NCBI RefSeq assembly: GCF_001941845.1
Contig: NZ_CP018870.1
Span: 310,001-374,000, forward strand
Direction: 5' to 3'
DNA length: 64,000 nt
Origin: Streptomyces sp. TN58
GTDB lineage: Bacteria > Actinomycetota > Actinomycetes > Streptomycetales > Streptomycetaceae
A program made the position numbers and the translations under genes. Below, piece by piece: positions 32,680-39,475 of the stretch (within the stretch, counting starts at the first letter, position 1; each line of letters opens with the position of its first letter). The notes under the pieces were generated by a model that did not search any database, had not been told where the DNA came from, and saw only the letters and a list, made by a program, of their open reading frames with translations.

Positions 32680-33537
32680 TCAGGGCGGGGTGATGCGGGC
32701 GAGCAGCGTGCGGAGCTCGGCGGCGCGCGGGTGCGTCGGGTGGAGATACCGCTCGCAGGCGGCCAGTGCCCGGCCGGCTTCCGCCCGGGCCTCGTCGCCA
32801 CGTCCGAGGGCGTGCAGGGCGGTGGCTCTGCGGAGCTCCAGGTGCCCGGCCGCGTACGGGGGCGGCTCGGGGAGGGCCTGTGTCTCCCGCGACTCCGCCA
32901 GCGCCTCCTCGTGGCGTCCGAGCCCTGACAGGCTGCGGACCAGCAGGGCTCGGAGTGAGAGGGCGAACCCCTGCCCCTCGGCGCGTGGCAGGCCGGCGCG
33001 GGCGATCGTCTCCGCCTCCTCGTAACGGTCCTGATCGCACAGGGCGTGCCCGAGGCAGATCAGCGCGGAGAGTTCGAGCGGCTGGTCCTCGGCGGGGTGC
33101 GCCCGCCGTGCAATCGCTCGTAGGACGTCCCGGGCCTCCGCCTCCGCTTCGGCGGGCCGCTCGTCGTCGATCAGCACCCACGCGCGGCTCACACGGGCCG
33201 GCAGCAGCAGGACGTGGTGGAAGTCGTACGTCCGCTCGGCCTCGGCGATGACCGCCTCGAACTCCGCTTGCGCGGAGGGCATGTGCCGCCCATGGGCACG
33301 CGCCGCGACGGCGGCTGCATAGGCGGCGTACCAGACGGTGCCGGGCCGGCGGTCCCGGCCCCTGCGGCTCCGCCGGGCCGTGACGAGGGCACGTGCCCGT
33401 GTCTCGGCGTCCTCGAAGCGGCCCTCGTCCATCAGCGCGTAGGTCTTGAGCAGAGCGGCGCGGTGCCAGGGGGCGGGAGCCCCGCCCGCCCATGCCAGCA
33501 AGGAGGCGGCGCTGCCCTTAAGGCTGAGGTGCTTCAT
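32680..33537 (-). CDS. TPR-repeat protein
   Basis: 285 residues from ATG 33537 (an ATG at 33567 is in frame). It is built of degenerate tetratricopeptide helices: LLKTYALMDEGRFEDAETRARALV, TVWYAAYAAAVAARAHGRH, CLGHALCDQDRYEEAETIARAGL, LLVRSLSGLGRHEEALAESRETQ, RATALHALGRGDEARAEAGRALAACE. The G-R-x-E-E-A and A-x-x-x-x-G pattern of TPRs is plain. No enzymatic or DNA-binding domain is seen; it is probably a cytosolic scaffold. It is followed at the 3' side by the EcsC gene. Confidence 0.75.
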   Translation of the reverse strand: MKHLSLKGSAASLLAWAGGAPAPWHRAALLKTYALMDEGRFEDAETRARALVTARRSRRGRDRRPGTVWYAAYAAAVAARAHGRHMPSAQAEFEAVIAEAERTYDFHHVLLLPARVSRAWVLIDDERPAEAEAEARDVLRAIARRAHPAEDQPLELSALICLGHALCDQDRYEEAETIARAGLPRAEGQGFALSLRALLVRSLSGLGRHEEALAESRETQALPEPPPYAAGHLELRRATALHALGRGDEARAEAGRALAACERYLHPTHPRAAELRTLLARITPP

Positions 33538-33591
33538 GGCAGTTGAGGGTACGTGGCCGCCGATCAAGCCCGATGCGCGGGCCGACGTACG

Positions 33592-34182
33592 CTATCGCTT
33601 CGCCCGGTCCACGATCTGCTGTCGTGTCGCGCGGTCACCGACGATGATCCGCAGGGTCGCCGGAGCGGTCCGGGTGACGGTGATATGGCCTCGGATGTGT
33701 TCGGGGGCTCCCGTTTCATCGGCGACGTACTCGACCACCATGGCGCCCTTGCTGCACGACACAGAGGCCCACGTCTTCGGAGCGCCGCCGCCCGAGGCAC
33801 TGTTGTAGGGGCCTACGGGGTACATGTCGCCGCCCTCGCCCTCGGCAGGCCAGGACGACACCAGATGGAGCCGGCCGCCCCCCGGAGGGGCCGCCGGATC
33901 GTCCTTCGGAGCGGTCGGAGCGGCGATGAATCCGCAGGAGCCGGCCGTCACGTAGGCGGTGAGGCGGCTTCGTCCGTACTGCAGCTCGGACAGCACCTTG
34001 ACGGGGCCCGCCGCCTCCGCCGTCGGATCCCCGGCCGCGGGCAATCCTTCCAGTTCCGTCAACGGGGTGCCGTGGTTGCCCTGCCCGGACGCCTCACCGT
34101 CCGACGGACCGGAACCATCACACCCCGCGACCAACAGGGCCAGGGCGACCCCCATGGCCGGCGCCCGCCTCATTCGAGCCAT
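33592..34182 (-). CDS. Lipoprotein of unknown function
   Basis: 196 residues with a lipoprotein signal: basic MARMRRAP, hydrophobic core and lipobox LLVAGC (Cys near residue 21). An acidic Gly/Ser linker is followed by a domain with GRSRLTAYVTAGSCGFIAAPTAP and WASVSCSKGAMVVEYVADETG, whose two Cys could form a disulfide. It should be anchored on the outer face of the membrane. No family recognised. It lies just upstream of the TPR gene on the same strand (54-nt gap), so they may be cotranscribed. 34183-34430 is otherwise empty apart from the promoter at 34398. Confidence 0.75.
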   Translation of the reverse strand: MARMRRAPAMGVALALLVAGCDGSGPSDGEASGQGNHGTPLTELEGLPAAGDPTAEAAGPVKVLSELQYGRSRLTAYVTAGSCGFIAAPTAPKDDPAAPPGGGRLHLVSSWPAEGEGGDMYPVGPYNSASGGGAPKTWASVSCSKGAMVVEYVADETGAPEHIRGHITVTRTAPATLRIIVGDRATRQQIVDRAKR

Positions 34183-34397
34183 GCGGCTTCACCCGTCCTC
34201 TCCATGCAGCGCGAGACCGGCCGGGGCGCCACGATGGCCCGCGTGGACGAGCGTACCCGCGCCCTCTCCGGCCGCCCTCGAACTGCGTGCCGTCGCACCG
34301 GGCATGCCCACCGGGACGTGCGGGCGCGGGGGTCGTGTCGCCGGCGTTCCGTTGCACCGCGGGGGCTGGGGTACGTGGGCCGGGGCCGGGGCTCGGG

Positions 34398-34421
34398 GTG
34401 TGACGGCGCCTACCGGGGTAG
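34398..34421 (+). promoter_or_regulatory. SigB-type promoter candidate, leaderless, for the gene at 34431
   Basis: GTGT (34398-34401), 14-nt spacer, GGGTAG (34416-34421), then exactly 9 nt to ATG 34431. Confidence 0.65.
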
Positions 34422-34430
34422 ACGCCCGGC

Positions 34431-34622
34431 ATGAAACAGACCGAGCAGTGGAAACCAGGGGAAATCGTTCCACAGAGCGGCATCTACGCCTGCGACTGCG
34501 GCAAGGAGCACGTCTGGAGCAAGAGCACCGACGTCCGCGGGCACCGGTTCCCGCCGCTGCCCTACGACTGTTCCGGCCAGGCGTGGACCCTGCGTACGCA
34601 GGCCCACCCCGACGAGGAGTAG
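34431..34622 (+). CDS. Small Cys-rich protein (63 aa), zinc-ribbon-like
   Basis: Begins MKQTEQWKPGEIVPQSGIY and contains ACDCGKEHVWSKSTDVRGHRFPPLPYDCSGQAWTL. The C-x-C-G...H...H...C arrangement suits a small metal-binding knuckle, and the F-P-P-L-P segment is conserved in similar actinobacterial proteins. The ATG is preceded by the GGGTAG box 9 nt away and no ribosome site. The topoisomerase IB gene starts 8 nt after its stop, so the two form an operon. Function unknown; a regulatory or DNA-associated role with the topoisomerase is only inference. Confidence 0.75.
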   Translation: MKQTEQWKPGEIVPQSGIYACDCGKEHVWSKSTDVRGHRFPPLPYDCSGQAWTLRTQAHPDEE

Positions 34623-34630
34623 GTCGTGCC

Positions 34631-35659
34631 GTGGCCGTACGGCTGCGAACCAGCGACCCGCACGGGCCGGGATGGCGCCGGGTACGCCACGGCCGCGGCT
34701 TCCGGTACCTCGACGCGGACGGCCGGGCCCTGCCGGCGGCGGACCGGGAGCGGGTGCGCGCACTGGTGATCCCCCCGGCCTGGCGGGACGTCTGGGTCTG
34801 CCCGTGGCCGAACGGCCACATCCAGGCGGTGGGGACCGACGCGGCCGGGCGCCGCCAGTACCTCTACCATCCGCGCTTCCGCGAACAGCAGGACGCCGCC
34901 AAGCACGAGCACGTCCAGCGCGTGGCCCGCTCGCTGCCCCGCCTGCGCGAAGGGGTGGCGCGGGACCTCGCCGGACGCGGCCTCACCCGCGTCCGCGTCC
35001 TCGCCTGCCTGACCCGCCTCCTCGACCTGGGCTTTCTGCGCATCGGCGGTGAGGGCTACGCGCGCGACAACGGGAGCTTCGGGCTTACCACGCTGCTGCG
35101 CGAGCACGCCGCGTGCCGCGGCGGCGAGATCCGTCTGCACTTCCCCGCCAAGTCCGGCAAGGAGGTCAGGCGCACCCTCGTCGACGAGCAGGCGCACGCG
35201 GTGATCCGGGCGCTGCTGCGGCGCAGCGGCGACGGTAAGAGGCTGTTCGTGTACTGGGAGCACGCGGCGTGGCACGAGGTACGCGCCGAGGACCTCAACG
35301 CCTACCTGCGCGACCGGTCGGGGCAGGACGTGACGGCGAAGGACTTCAGGACGTGGTACGCGACCGTACTGGCCGCGGTCGCCCTGGCCGTGTCGCAGAG
35401 CACCGCCGACGCGTCGCGCGCCCGCCGCGGCCGGGTCGTGGCACGCGCCGTACGCGAGGTCAGCGAGTACCTGGGCAACACGCCGAGCGTGTGCCGGGCG
35501 TCCTACATCCACCCACGCGTCATCGAACTCTACGAGGACGGCGAGACCATCGCCGCCGCCCTCGGCGAGCTGGGCGAGGAGGGCGTCTTCGGCCGGCCGG
35601 CCACCCAGGGCCGGGTGGAACGCGCCGTCCTGCGGCTGCTGCGCTCCGACACGGCGTGA
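34631..35659 (+). CDS. DNA topoisomerase IB (poxvirus/eukaryotic type)
   Basis: 342 residues from GTG 34631 (GAGGAG upstream). The N-terminal binding domain has GPGWRRVRHGRGFRYLDADG and LVIPPAWRDVWVCPWPNGHIQAVGTDAAGRRQYLYHPRFRE; the catalytic domain has LLDLGFLRIGGEGYARDNGSFGLTTL, FPAKSGKEVRR, TAKDFRTWYATVLAA, and the nucleophile Tyr292 in CRASYIHPRVI. These are the motifs of bacterial TopIB, which relaxes supercoils by nicking one strand through a 3'-phosphotyrosine. It is cotranscribed with the small Cys protein behind a stress-type promoter. The bacterial role is unsettled. Confidence 0.93.
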   Translation: MAVRLRTSDPHGPGWRRVRHGRGFRYLDADGRALPAADRERVRALVIPPAWRDVWVCPWPNGHIQAVGTDAAGRRQYLYHPRFREQQDAAKHEHVQRVARSLPRLREGVARDLAGRGLTRVRVLACLTRLLDLGFLRIGGEGYARDNGSFGLTTLLREHAACRGGEIRLHFPAKSGKEVRRTLVDEQAHAVIRALLRRSGDGKRLFVYWEHAAWHEVRAEDLNAYLRDRSGQDVTAKDFRTWYATVLAAVALAVSQSTADASRARRGRVVARAVREVSEYLGNTPSVCRASYIHPRVIELYEDGETIAAALGELGEEGVFGRPATQGRVERAVLRLLRSDTA

Positions 35660-35693
35660 AACGGCGGGCGGGGCGCTCAGCGCCCGGCGGCGC

Positions 35694-35918
35694 TCATACG
35701 TTCAGCATGATCGCGTAGGCCAGGAAGAAGAGGGCGCAGGCGAGGGCCACCAGGCAGATCAGCACGAGGGGGCCCTTGCCCCAGCCGCGGGTCAGGGGAC
35801 GGTACGGCCCCGCACCGGAGCCGGTGCTCGACTCGCCTGCCGGTGTCTCGCCGGGCGCAGCGCCGCCGTACGGCCGGGCGGTGTCGCGGGGGTCCGGATC
35901 CGGAACGCGTGCGGACAT
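35694..35918 (-). CDS. Small membrane protein with Pro/Gly-rich N-terminus (74 aa)
   Basis: From ATG 35918. The hydrophilic N-terminal half (VPDPDPRDTARPYGGAAPGETPAGESSTG) ends in RGWGKGP, followed by one transmembrane helix (LVLICLVALACALFFLAYAIML). Ribosome site GTGAGGGAGG is present. The SigB-type promoter candidate at 35984-36008 gives a leader of about 65 nt. No family recognised. Confidence 0.7.
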   Translation of the reverse strand: MSARVPDPDPRDTARPYGGAAPGETPAGESSTGSGAGPYRPLTRGWGKGPLVLICLVALACALFFLAYAIMLNV

Positions 35919-35983
35919 GTCTGCCTCCCTCACCTCGGGGGCCGTGCCCGCCCTGCCGGCGGGGCGGCCGGGGTAACCGGCGC

Positions 35984-36008
35984 CTACCCACGGCCTGCGG
36001 GGTGAACC
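35984..36008 (-). promoter_or_regulatory. SigB-type promoter candidate for the gene at 35918
   Basis: GGTT, 15-nt spacer, GGGTAG then GCGCC on the minus strand. The GGGTAGGCGCC block recurs at several other starts in the window. Confidence 0.7.
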
Positions 36009-36010
36009 CG

Positions 36011-36241
36011 TCAGCCGGGGGCGAGCACGGAGTCGTCGAGGGTTCCCGTGCCGGGCAGGTGGTGGCGGGCCGCGATCAGGGCGGCGTGGACGTCCGCGGT
36101 GCCGGTGGCCACGCACAGGGCCCGCTCGACCGCCTCGATCTCCTTGCGTACGGGCGAGTCGCCCTCGGCGGCGTCGAGTACGGCCAGCGCCCAGTAGCGG
36201 TCGACGAGGCCGGGCAGCACGGCCGGGTGAGCCATCAGCAT
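36011..36241 (-). CDS. DUF5133-family protein (76 aa)
   Basis: MLMAHPAVLPGLVDRYWALAVLDAAEGDSPVRKEIEAVERALCVATGTADVHAALIAARHHLPG. The opening M-L-M-x-H-P and the following helices match the Streptomyces DUF5133 family, small soluble helical proteins of unknown role. It is preceded by the SigB-type promoter candidate at 36285-36309. Independent of the STAS gene, which ends further upstream on the same strand. Confidence 0.8.
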   Translation of the reverse strand: MLMAHPAVLPGLVDRYWALAVLDAAEGDSPVRKEIEAVERALCVATGTADVHAALIAARHHLPGTGTLDDSVLAPG

Positions 36242-36284
36242 GGTTGTTCGCCTTTCGCCGGGGGATCTCTCAGCTGGCCGTCGC

Positions 36285-36309
36285 CTACCCTGCCGGGCTC
36301 CGTCGAATC
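36285..36309 (-). promoter_or_regulatory. SigB-type promoter candidate for the DUF5133 gene
   Basis: GATT, 15-nt spacer, GGGTAG on the minus strand, about 45 nt before the ATG. The -35 lies inside the first of the 19-bp tandem units. Confidence 0.65.
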
Positions 36310-36372
36310 CTGCCGGTCGATGTCGACCCCGCCGGTCCGCGTCGAACCCGCCGGTCGACGTGGATCCCGCCG
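36297..36372. repeat. Imperfect 19-bp tandem repeat (about four units)
   Basis: Three clear units at 36316-36334, 36335-36353 and 36354-36372 (for example GTCGATGTCGACCCCGCCG) preceded by a more degenerate one. They fill the gap between the DUF5133 promoter and the end of the STAS gene. No frame or hairpin explains them. Confidence 0.75.
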
Positions 36373-36385
36373 GGTCGGACGCCCC

Positions 36386-36727
36386 TCACCGCGGTCCGGC
36401 GGCGCCGTCGGCGTCCGGGAGGAGGGTGAACACCTGGTCGAGGCCTACGACGCGCATGATGCGCAGCGTGTTGGGGGGAACGGCGGCCAGGACGATGTCC
36501 GCTCGGGCGGCCTGGGCGTGGTTGCGTGCCACGAGCAGGGAGGTCAGGCCGCTGGAATCGCAGAAGTCCAGCCCGGCAAGGTCCACGACGAGGCACTGGC
36601 CCTGCTGGAGGACGACAGCGGTGACGCGGTCACGCAGTCGGCCCGCGGTGGCGTGGTCGAGGTCCCCGGCGACCGTCAGGACCGGGCCGGCCGGCGCCTC
36701 TCGAAGGGTGATGGTCAGGTGGCTCAT
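36386..36727 (-). CDS. STAS anti-anti-sigma factor (RsbV-like)
   Basis: 113 residues: MSHLTITLREAPAGPVLTVAGDLDHATAGRLRDRV, then CLVVDLAGLDFCDSSGLTSLLVARN with the phosphorylatable Ser58 in D-S-S-G, and VPPNTLRIMRVVGLDQVFTLLPD. This is a complete single STAS domain like RsbV/SpoIIAA. Unphosphorylated it binds an RsbW-type kinase and so frees a sigma factor. Its ATG overlaps the stop of the PAS-phosphatase gene (ATGA), giving a translationally coupled operon in which the phosphatase is the obvious activator. No kinase or sigma gene is adjacent. Confidence 0.92.
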   Translation of the reverse strand: MSHLTITLREAPAGPVLTVAGDLDHATAGRLRDRVTAVVLQQGQCLVVDLAGLDFCDSSGLTSLLVARNHAQAARADIVLAAVPPNTLRIMRVVGLDQVFTLLPDADGAAGPR

Positions 36728-38031
36728 CCGGTCTTCCCGGCCTGGGAGGCGGCAGCGGGTACACCGAGGGCGAGGAGTGCGGCGTCGTCGTCGAGACCGT
36801 CGCCGAAATCGTCCAGCAGGCCGGTCAGGGCCTCGATGACGGCGTGCGGCGGTTTGCCGGCGTGCCCGGCGGTGAAGTCGCGCAGCGCCTCGTCCCCGTA
36901 CAGGTCGGTGCGGTCCTGGCCGGTACGGGCCTCGGTGAGGCCGTCGGTGTAGAGCAGGAGGGTGTCGCCGGGGGCGAGGAGGGTCTCGGCGGCGGTGAAC
37001 CGCGCGGCGGGCAGGACGCCGACGAGGAGGCCGCCGGGGGTGGGCAGGAAGTCGGCGGTGCCGTCGGCCCGCAGGACCAGGGCCGGAGGGTGTCCGCCGG
37101 CCGCGAGGCGGACGGCGACCCGGCCGGTGCCCGGATCGGGTTCGAGCAGGCCGAAGACGGCGGTGCAGTAGCGGGGGTCGCCGCCGGTGTACTGCTGGTG
37201 GAGCACCTGGTTGAGGGTGGTGAGGGCGGAAACGGGATCGGGGTCGTGCAGTGCGGCGGCGCGCAGGGTGTAGCGGGTCAGCGAGGTGACGGCGGCCGCC
37301 TGGGGTCCCTTGCCGCAGACGTCCCCGAGGAAGAAGCCGAAGCGCCGGGCGTCGATGGGGAAGAGGTCGTAGAAGTCGCCGCCGAGGCGGTCGGGTGACG
37401 CGGTGCGGTAGTGGGCGGCCGCCTCCATTCCGGGGACGGGCGGGAGGGTGCCGGGCAGCAGTGACGCCTGGAGCGCGGCGAGGGCGTCCTGCAGCCGGGC
37501 ACGGTCGGCTTCGGCCTGGCGGCGGGCCTCTTCGGCCGCCTTCCGGGCCCGCAGGAGTTCCTCCTCGTAGGCGCGGCGGTCGCGGGCGTCGAAGACGGTG
37601 GTGCGGATCAGCAGCGGGTCGCCGGATTCGCCGTACTTGACGGAGGAGGAGACCAGTACGGGCAGGCGGGCGCCGTCGGCCTGTCGGAGCTCCAGGGCGA
37701 TGCCGCCGATCTCCCCCCGCATCCGCAGCAGCGGCGCGAAGTGCGTCTCGTGGTACAGCTTTCCGCCTACGGTGAGCAGGTCGGGGAACCGCATCCGGCT
37801 CACCACGGCTTCGCGTTCCAGGCCGAGCCAGCCCAGGAGGGTGCCGTTGATCTTCGCGATGGTGCCGTCCATCAGAGTGGAGAGGTATCCGCACGGAGCG
37901 CTCTCGTACAGTTCTTCGGCGCTGTCCTCCAGCAGGGCGGCGAACGCCGCGTACGGGCCCTTCTCGCCGTCGGCGCCGTGCGGCTCGGGCAGTTCGGGCA
38001 GTTCGGACAACTGCCCGGTGGCGCACATCAC
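36724..38031 (-). CDS. rsbP: RsbP-like PAS-PP2C phosphatase
   Basis: 435 residues. A PAS domain spans about 36-150 (YESAPCGYLSTLMDGTIAKINGTLLGWLGLEREAVV...LPVLVSSSVKYGESGDPLLIRTTVFD), a coiled-coil about 152-190 (YEEELLRARKAAEEARRQAEADRARL), and a PP2C/SpoIIE domain follows with GGDFYDLF, GDVCGKGPQAA, LLYTDGLTEAR and LDDDAALL. This PAS-coil-PP2C layout is that of Bacillus RsbP, the energy-stress phosphatase that dephosphorylates RsbV. It overlaps the RsbQ-like gene upstream and the STAS gene downstream by 4 nt each. Full-length, with metal ligands present. Confidence 0.92.
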   Translation of the reverse strand: MMCATGQLSELPELPEPHGADGEKGPYAAFAALLEDSAEELYESAPCGYLSTLMDGTIAKINGTLLGWLGLEREAVVSRMRFPDLLTVGGKLYHETHFAPLLRMRGEIGGIALELRQADGARLPVLVSSSVKYGESGDPLLIRTTVFDARDRRAYEEELLRARKAAEEARRQAEADRARLQDALAALQASLLPGTLPPVPGMEAAAHYRTASPDRLGGDFYDLFPIDARRFGFFLGDVCGKGPQAAAVTSLTRYTLRAAALHDPDPVSALTTLNQVLHQQYTGGDPRYCTAVFGLLEPDPGTGRVAVRLAAGGHPPALVLRADGTADFLPTPGGLLVGVLPAARFTAAETLLAPGDTLLLYTDGLTEARTGQDRTDLYGDEALRDFTAGHAGKPPHAVIEALTGLLDDFGDGLDDDAALLALGVPAAASQAGKTG

Positions 38032-38831
38032 CGCAGGCCGGCCAGGAAGCCGGTGATCGCCTTGTTGGTGGCCTCGGGTGCGGACAGGTGGGGGCAGTGC
38101 CCGGTGGCGTCGAGGGTGACCAGCGTCGAACCGGGAACGGTGTCGTGGACGAAGGCGCCCACTTCACGGGGGGCGATGACGTCCTGGACGCATTCCAGGA
38201 CGAGGGTCGGCACGCGCACGCTCTTCAGGTCGTTCCTGGAATCGGACAGGAAGGTGGTGCGGGCGAAGACGCGCGCCACGTCCGGGTCGGTCGCGCAGAA
38301 GCTGTTCTTCAGCTCCTCCCCCAGCTCGGGCCGGTCCTCGTTGCCCATGATCAGGGGGGCCATCGCCGCCGACCAGCCCAGGTAGTTGGACTCCAGGGAT
38401 GCCAGCAGTTCGTCGATGTCCTGCACGCTGAACCCGCCGCGGTAGCCCTCGTCGTCGATGTAGCGGGGAGAAGGCGCGACCATCACCAGCGCGCCGATCC
38501 GCTCCGGTGCCGCGGCCGCGGCCAGTACCCCGATCATCGCACTGACCGAGTGCCCCACGAACACCGCCTCGCGCAGGTCCAGCGCCTCGCACACCTCCAC
38601 GACGTCCGCGGCGTAGCCGTCCAGGGAGGCGTACCGGTCCTCGGAGAAGGCGGACAGGTCGGAGCGGCCGCAGCCGACGTAGTCGAAGAGCACCACCCGG
38701 TAGTCCGCGGCCAGGGCGGGCACGGTGAGCCGCCACATGTTCTGATCACAGCCGAACCCGTGGGCCAGCACCACCGTCGGCCCCTGCGGGTTTCCGGTGA
38801 CGGTGACGTTGTTCCTGCGATCGATGTCCAT
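38028..38831 (-). CDS. rsbQ: RsbQ-like alpha/beta-hydrolase
   Basis: 267 residues closely resembling Bacillus RsbQ along its whole length: VVLAHGFGCDQNMWR, VVLFDYVGCGRSDLSAFSEDRY, LDGYAADVVEVCEALDL, FVGHSVSAMIG (Ser95), APSPRYIDDEGYRGGF, NYLGWSAAMAP, DRPELGEELKNSFCATDP, VQDVIAP (Asp217) and GHCPHLS (His245). The triad is intact. RsbQ binds or turns over a small hydrophobic cofactor and is needed by RsbP for energy-stress signalling. First gene of rsbQ-rsbP-STAS with ATGA overlaps. The ATG at 38831 lies within a GGGTATG string, so the exact 5' end is uncertain. Confidence 0.92.
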   Translation of the reverse strand: MDIDRRNNVTVTGNPQGPTVVLAHGFGCDQNMWRLTVPALAADYRVVLFDYVGCGRSDLSAFSEDRYASLDGYAADVVEVCEALDLREAVFVGHSVSAMIGVLAAAAAPERIGALVMVAPSPRYIDDEGYRGGFSVQDIDELLASLESNYLGWSAAMAPLIMGNEDRPELGEELKNSFCATDPDVARVFARTTFLSDSRNDLKSVRVPTLVLECVQDVIAPREVGAFVHDTVPGSTLVTLDATGHCPHLSAPEATNKAITGFLAGLR

Positions 38832-38926
38832 ACCCGGCAGTCTCGCAGCCCGCGCGGGCGGACTCTGCCACGGCTTCGGGGCAGTGCCTGCATCTGGCGG
38901 GTTTCGCGTGGAATGCCGCGATTTCT

Positions 38927-38932
38927 GGGTAC
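38927..38932 (+). promoter_or_regulatory. GGGTAC -10 box before the gene at 38978
   Basis: GGGTAC with GTGG 15 nt upstream, one base off GNNT. Leader about 45 nt. Confidence 0.45.
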
Positions 38933-38977
38933 GCGCAGCATGACCGTGTCATCTCACGTCGAGGAAGGGTTTCCGTC

Positions 38978-39313
38978 ATGCCCCGAGGATCCAGCCCCAA
39001 GCGCGAGCGCCAGTACGAGCACATCAAGGAGTCCGGGGAGAAGCGCGGCATGTCCGAGGACCGGGCGAAGGAAATGGCCTCCCGGACGGTGAACAAGGAG
39101 CGCGCGCGGTCGGGAGAGAGCAAGACCGCGAGCCGCAGCTCGACCCAGGGCAAGTCCGCCTCCCAGCGCGGCGGCGAGAAGTCCGGCGGCGGGGGCGGCG
39201 GCAGCTCCTCCGAACGCACCAAGGACGACCTGTACCAGGAAGCGAAGAAGCGCGGCATCGAGGGCCGCTCGACGATGACCAAGCAGCAGCTCAAGAACGC
39301 CCTCGGCCACTGA
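38978..39313 (+). CDS. Basic protein with C-terminal Rho_N/SAP-like motif
   Basis: 111 residues, ATG 38978 after GAGGAAGG. N-terminal half PKRERQYEHIKESGEKRGMSEDRAKEMASRTVNKERARSGE is highly charged and conserved in actinobacteria (often labelled plasmid stabilisation protein). A Ser/Gly-rich linker follows, and the end, KDDLYQEAKKRGIEGRSTMTKQQLKNAL, looks like a Rho_N/SAP helix-turn motif that binds nucleic acid. It is divergent from rsbQ, with a GGGTAC box upstream. Function not established; a nucleoid or stress role is inference. Confidence 0.8.
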   Translation: MPRGSSPKRERQYEHIKESGEKRGMSEDRAKEMASRTVNKERARSGESKTASRSSTQGKSASQRGGEKSGGGGGGSSSERTKDDLYQEAKKRGIEGRSTMTKQQLKNALGH

Positions 39314-39475
39314 CCGCGGGCGGGCCGCGAGCCTGGGCCGGGCCGCGAGCGCGGGTCGGGCCGGCGTCCCCGGTGCGCGCTGCGCGGGTTGTTCGCCATT
39401 GGCTCGTCCGGACCGCACCGCCGGCCCGGTGGATCGCCCACCGGCGAACGGCGGTGCCGGACGCGGAGGTGCTCC

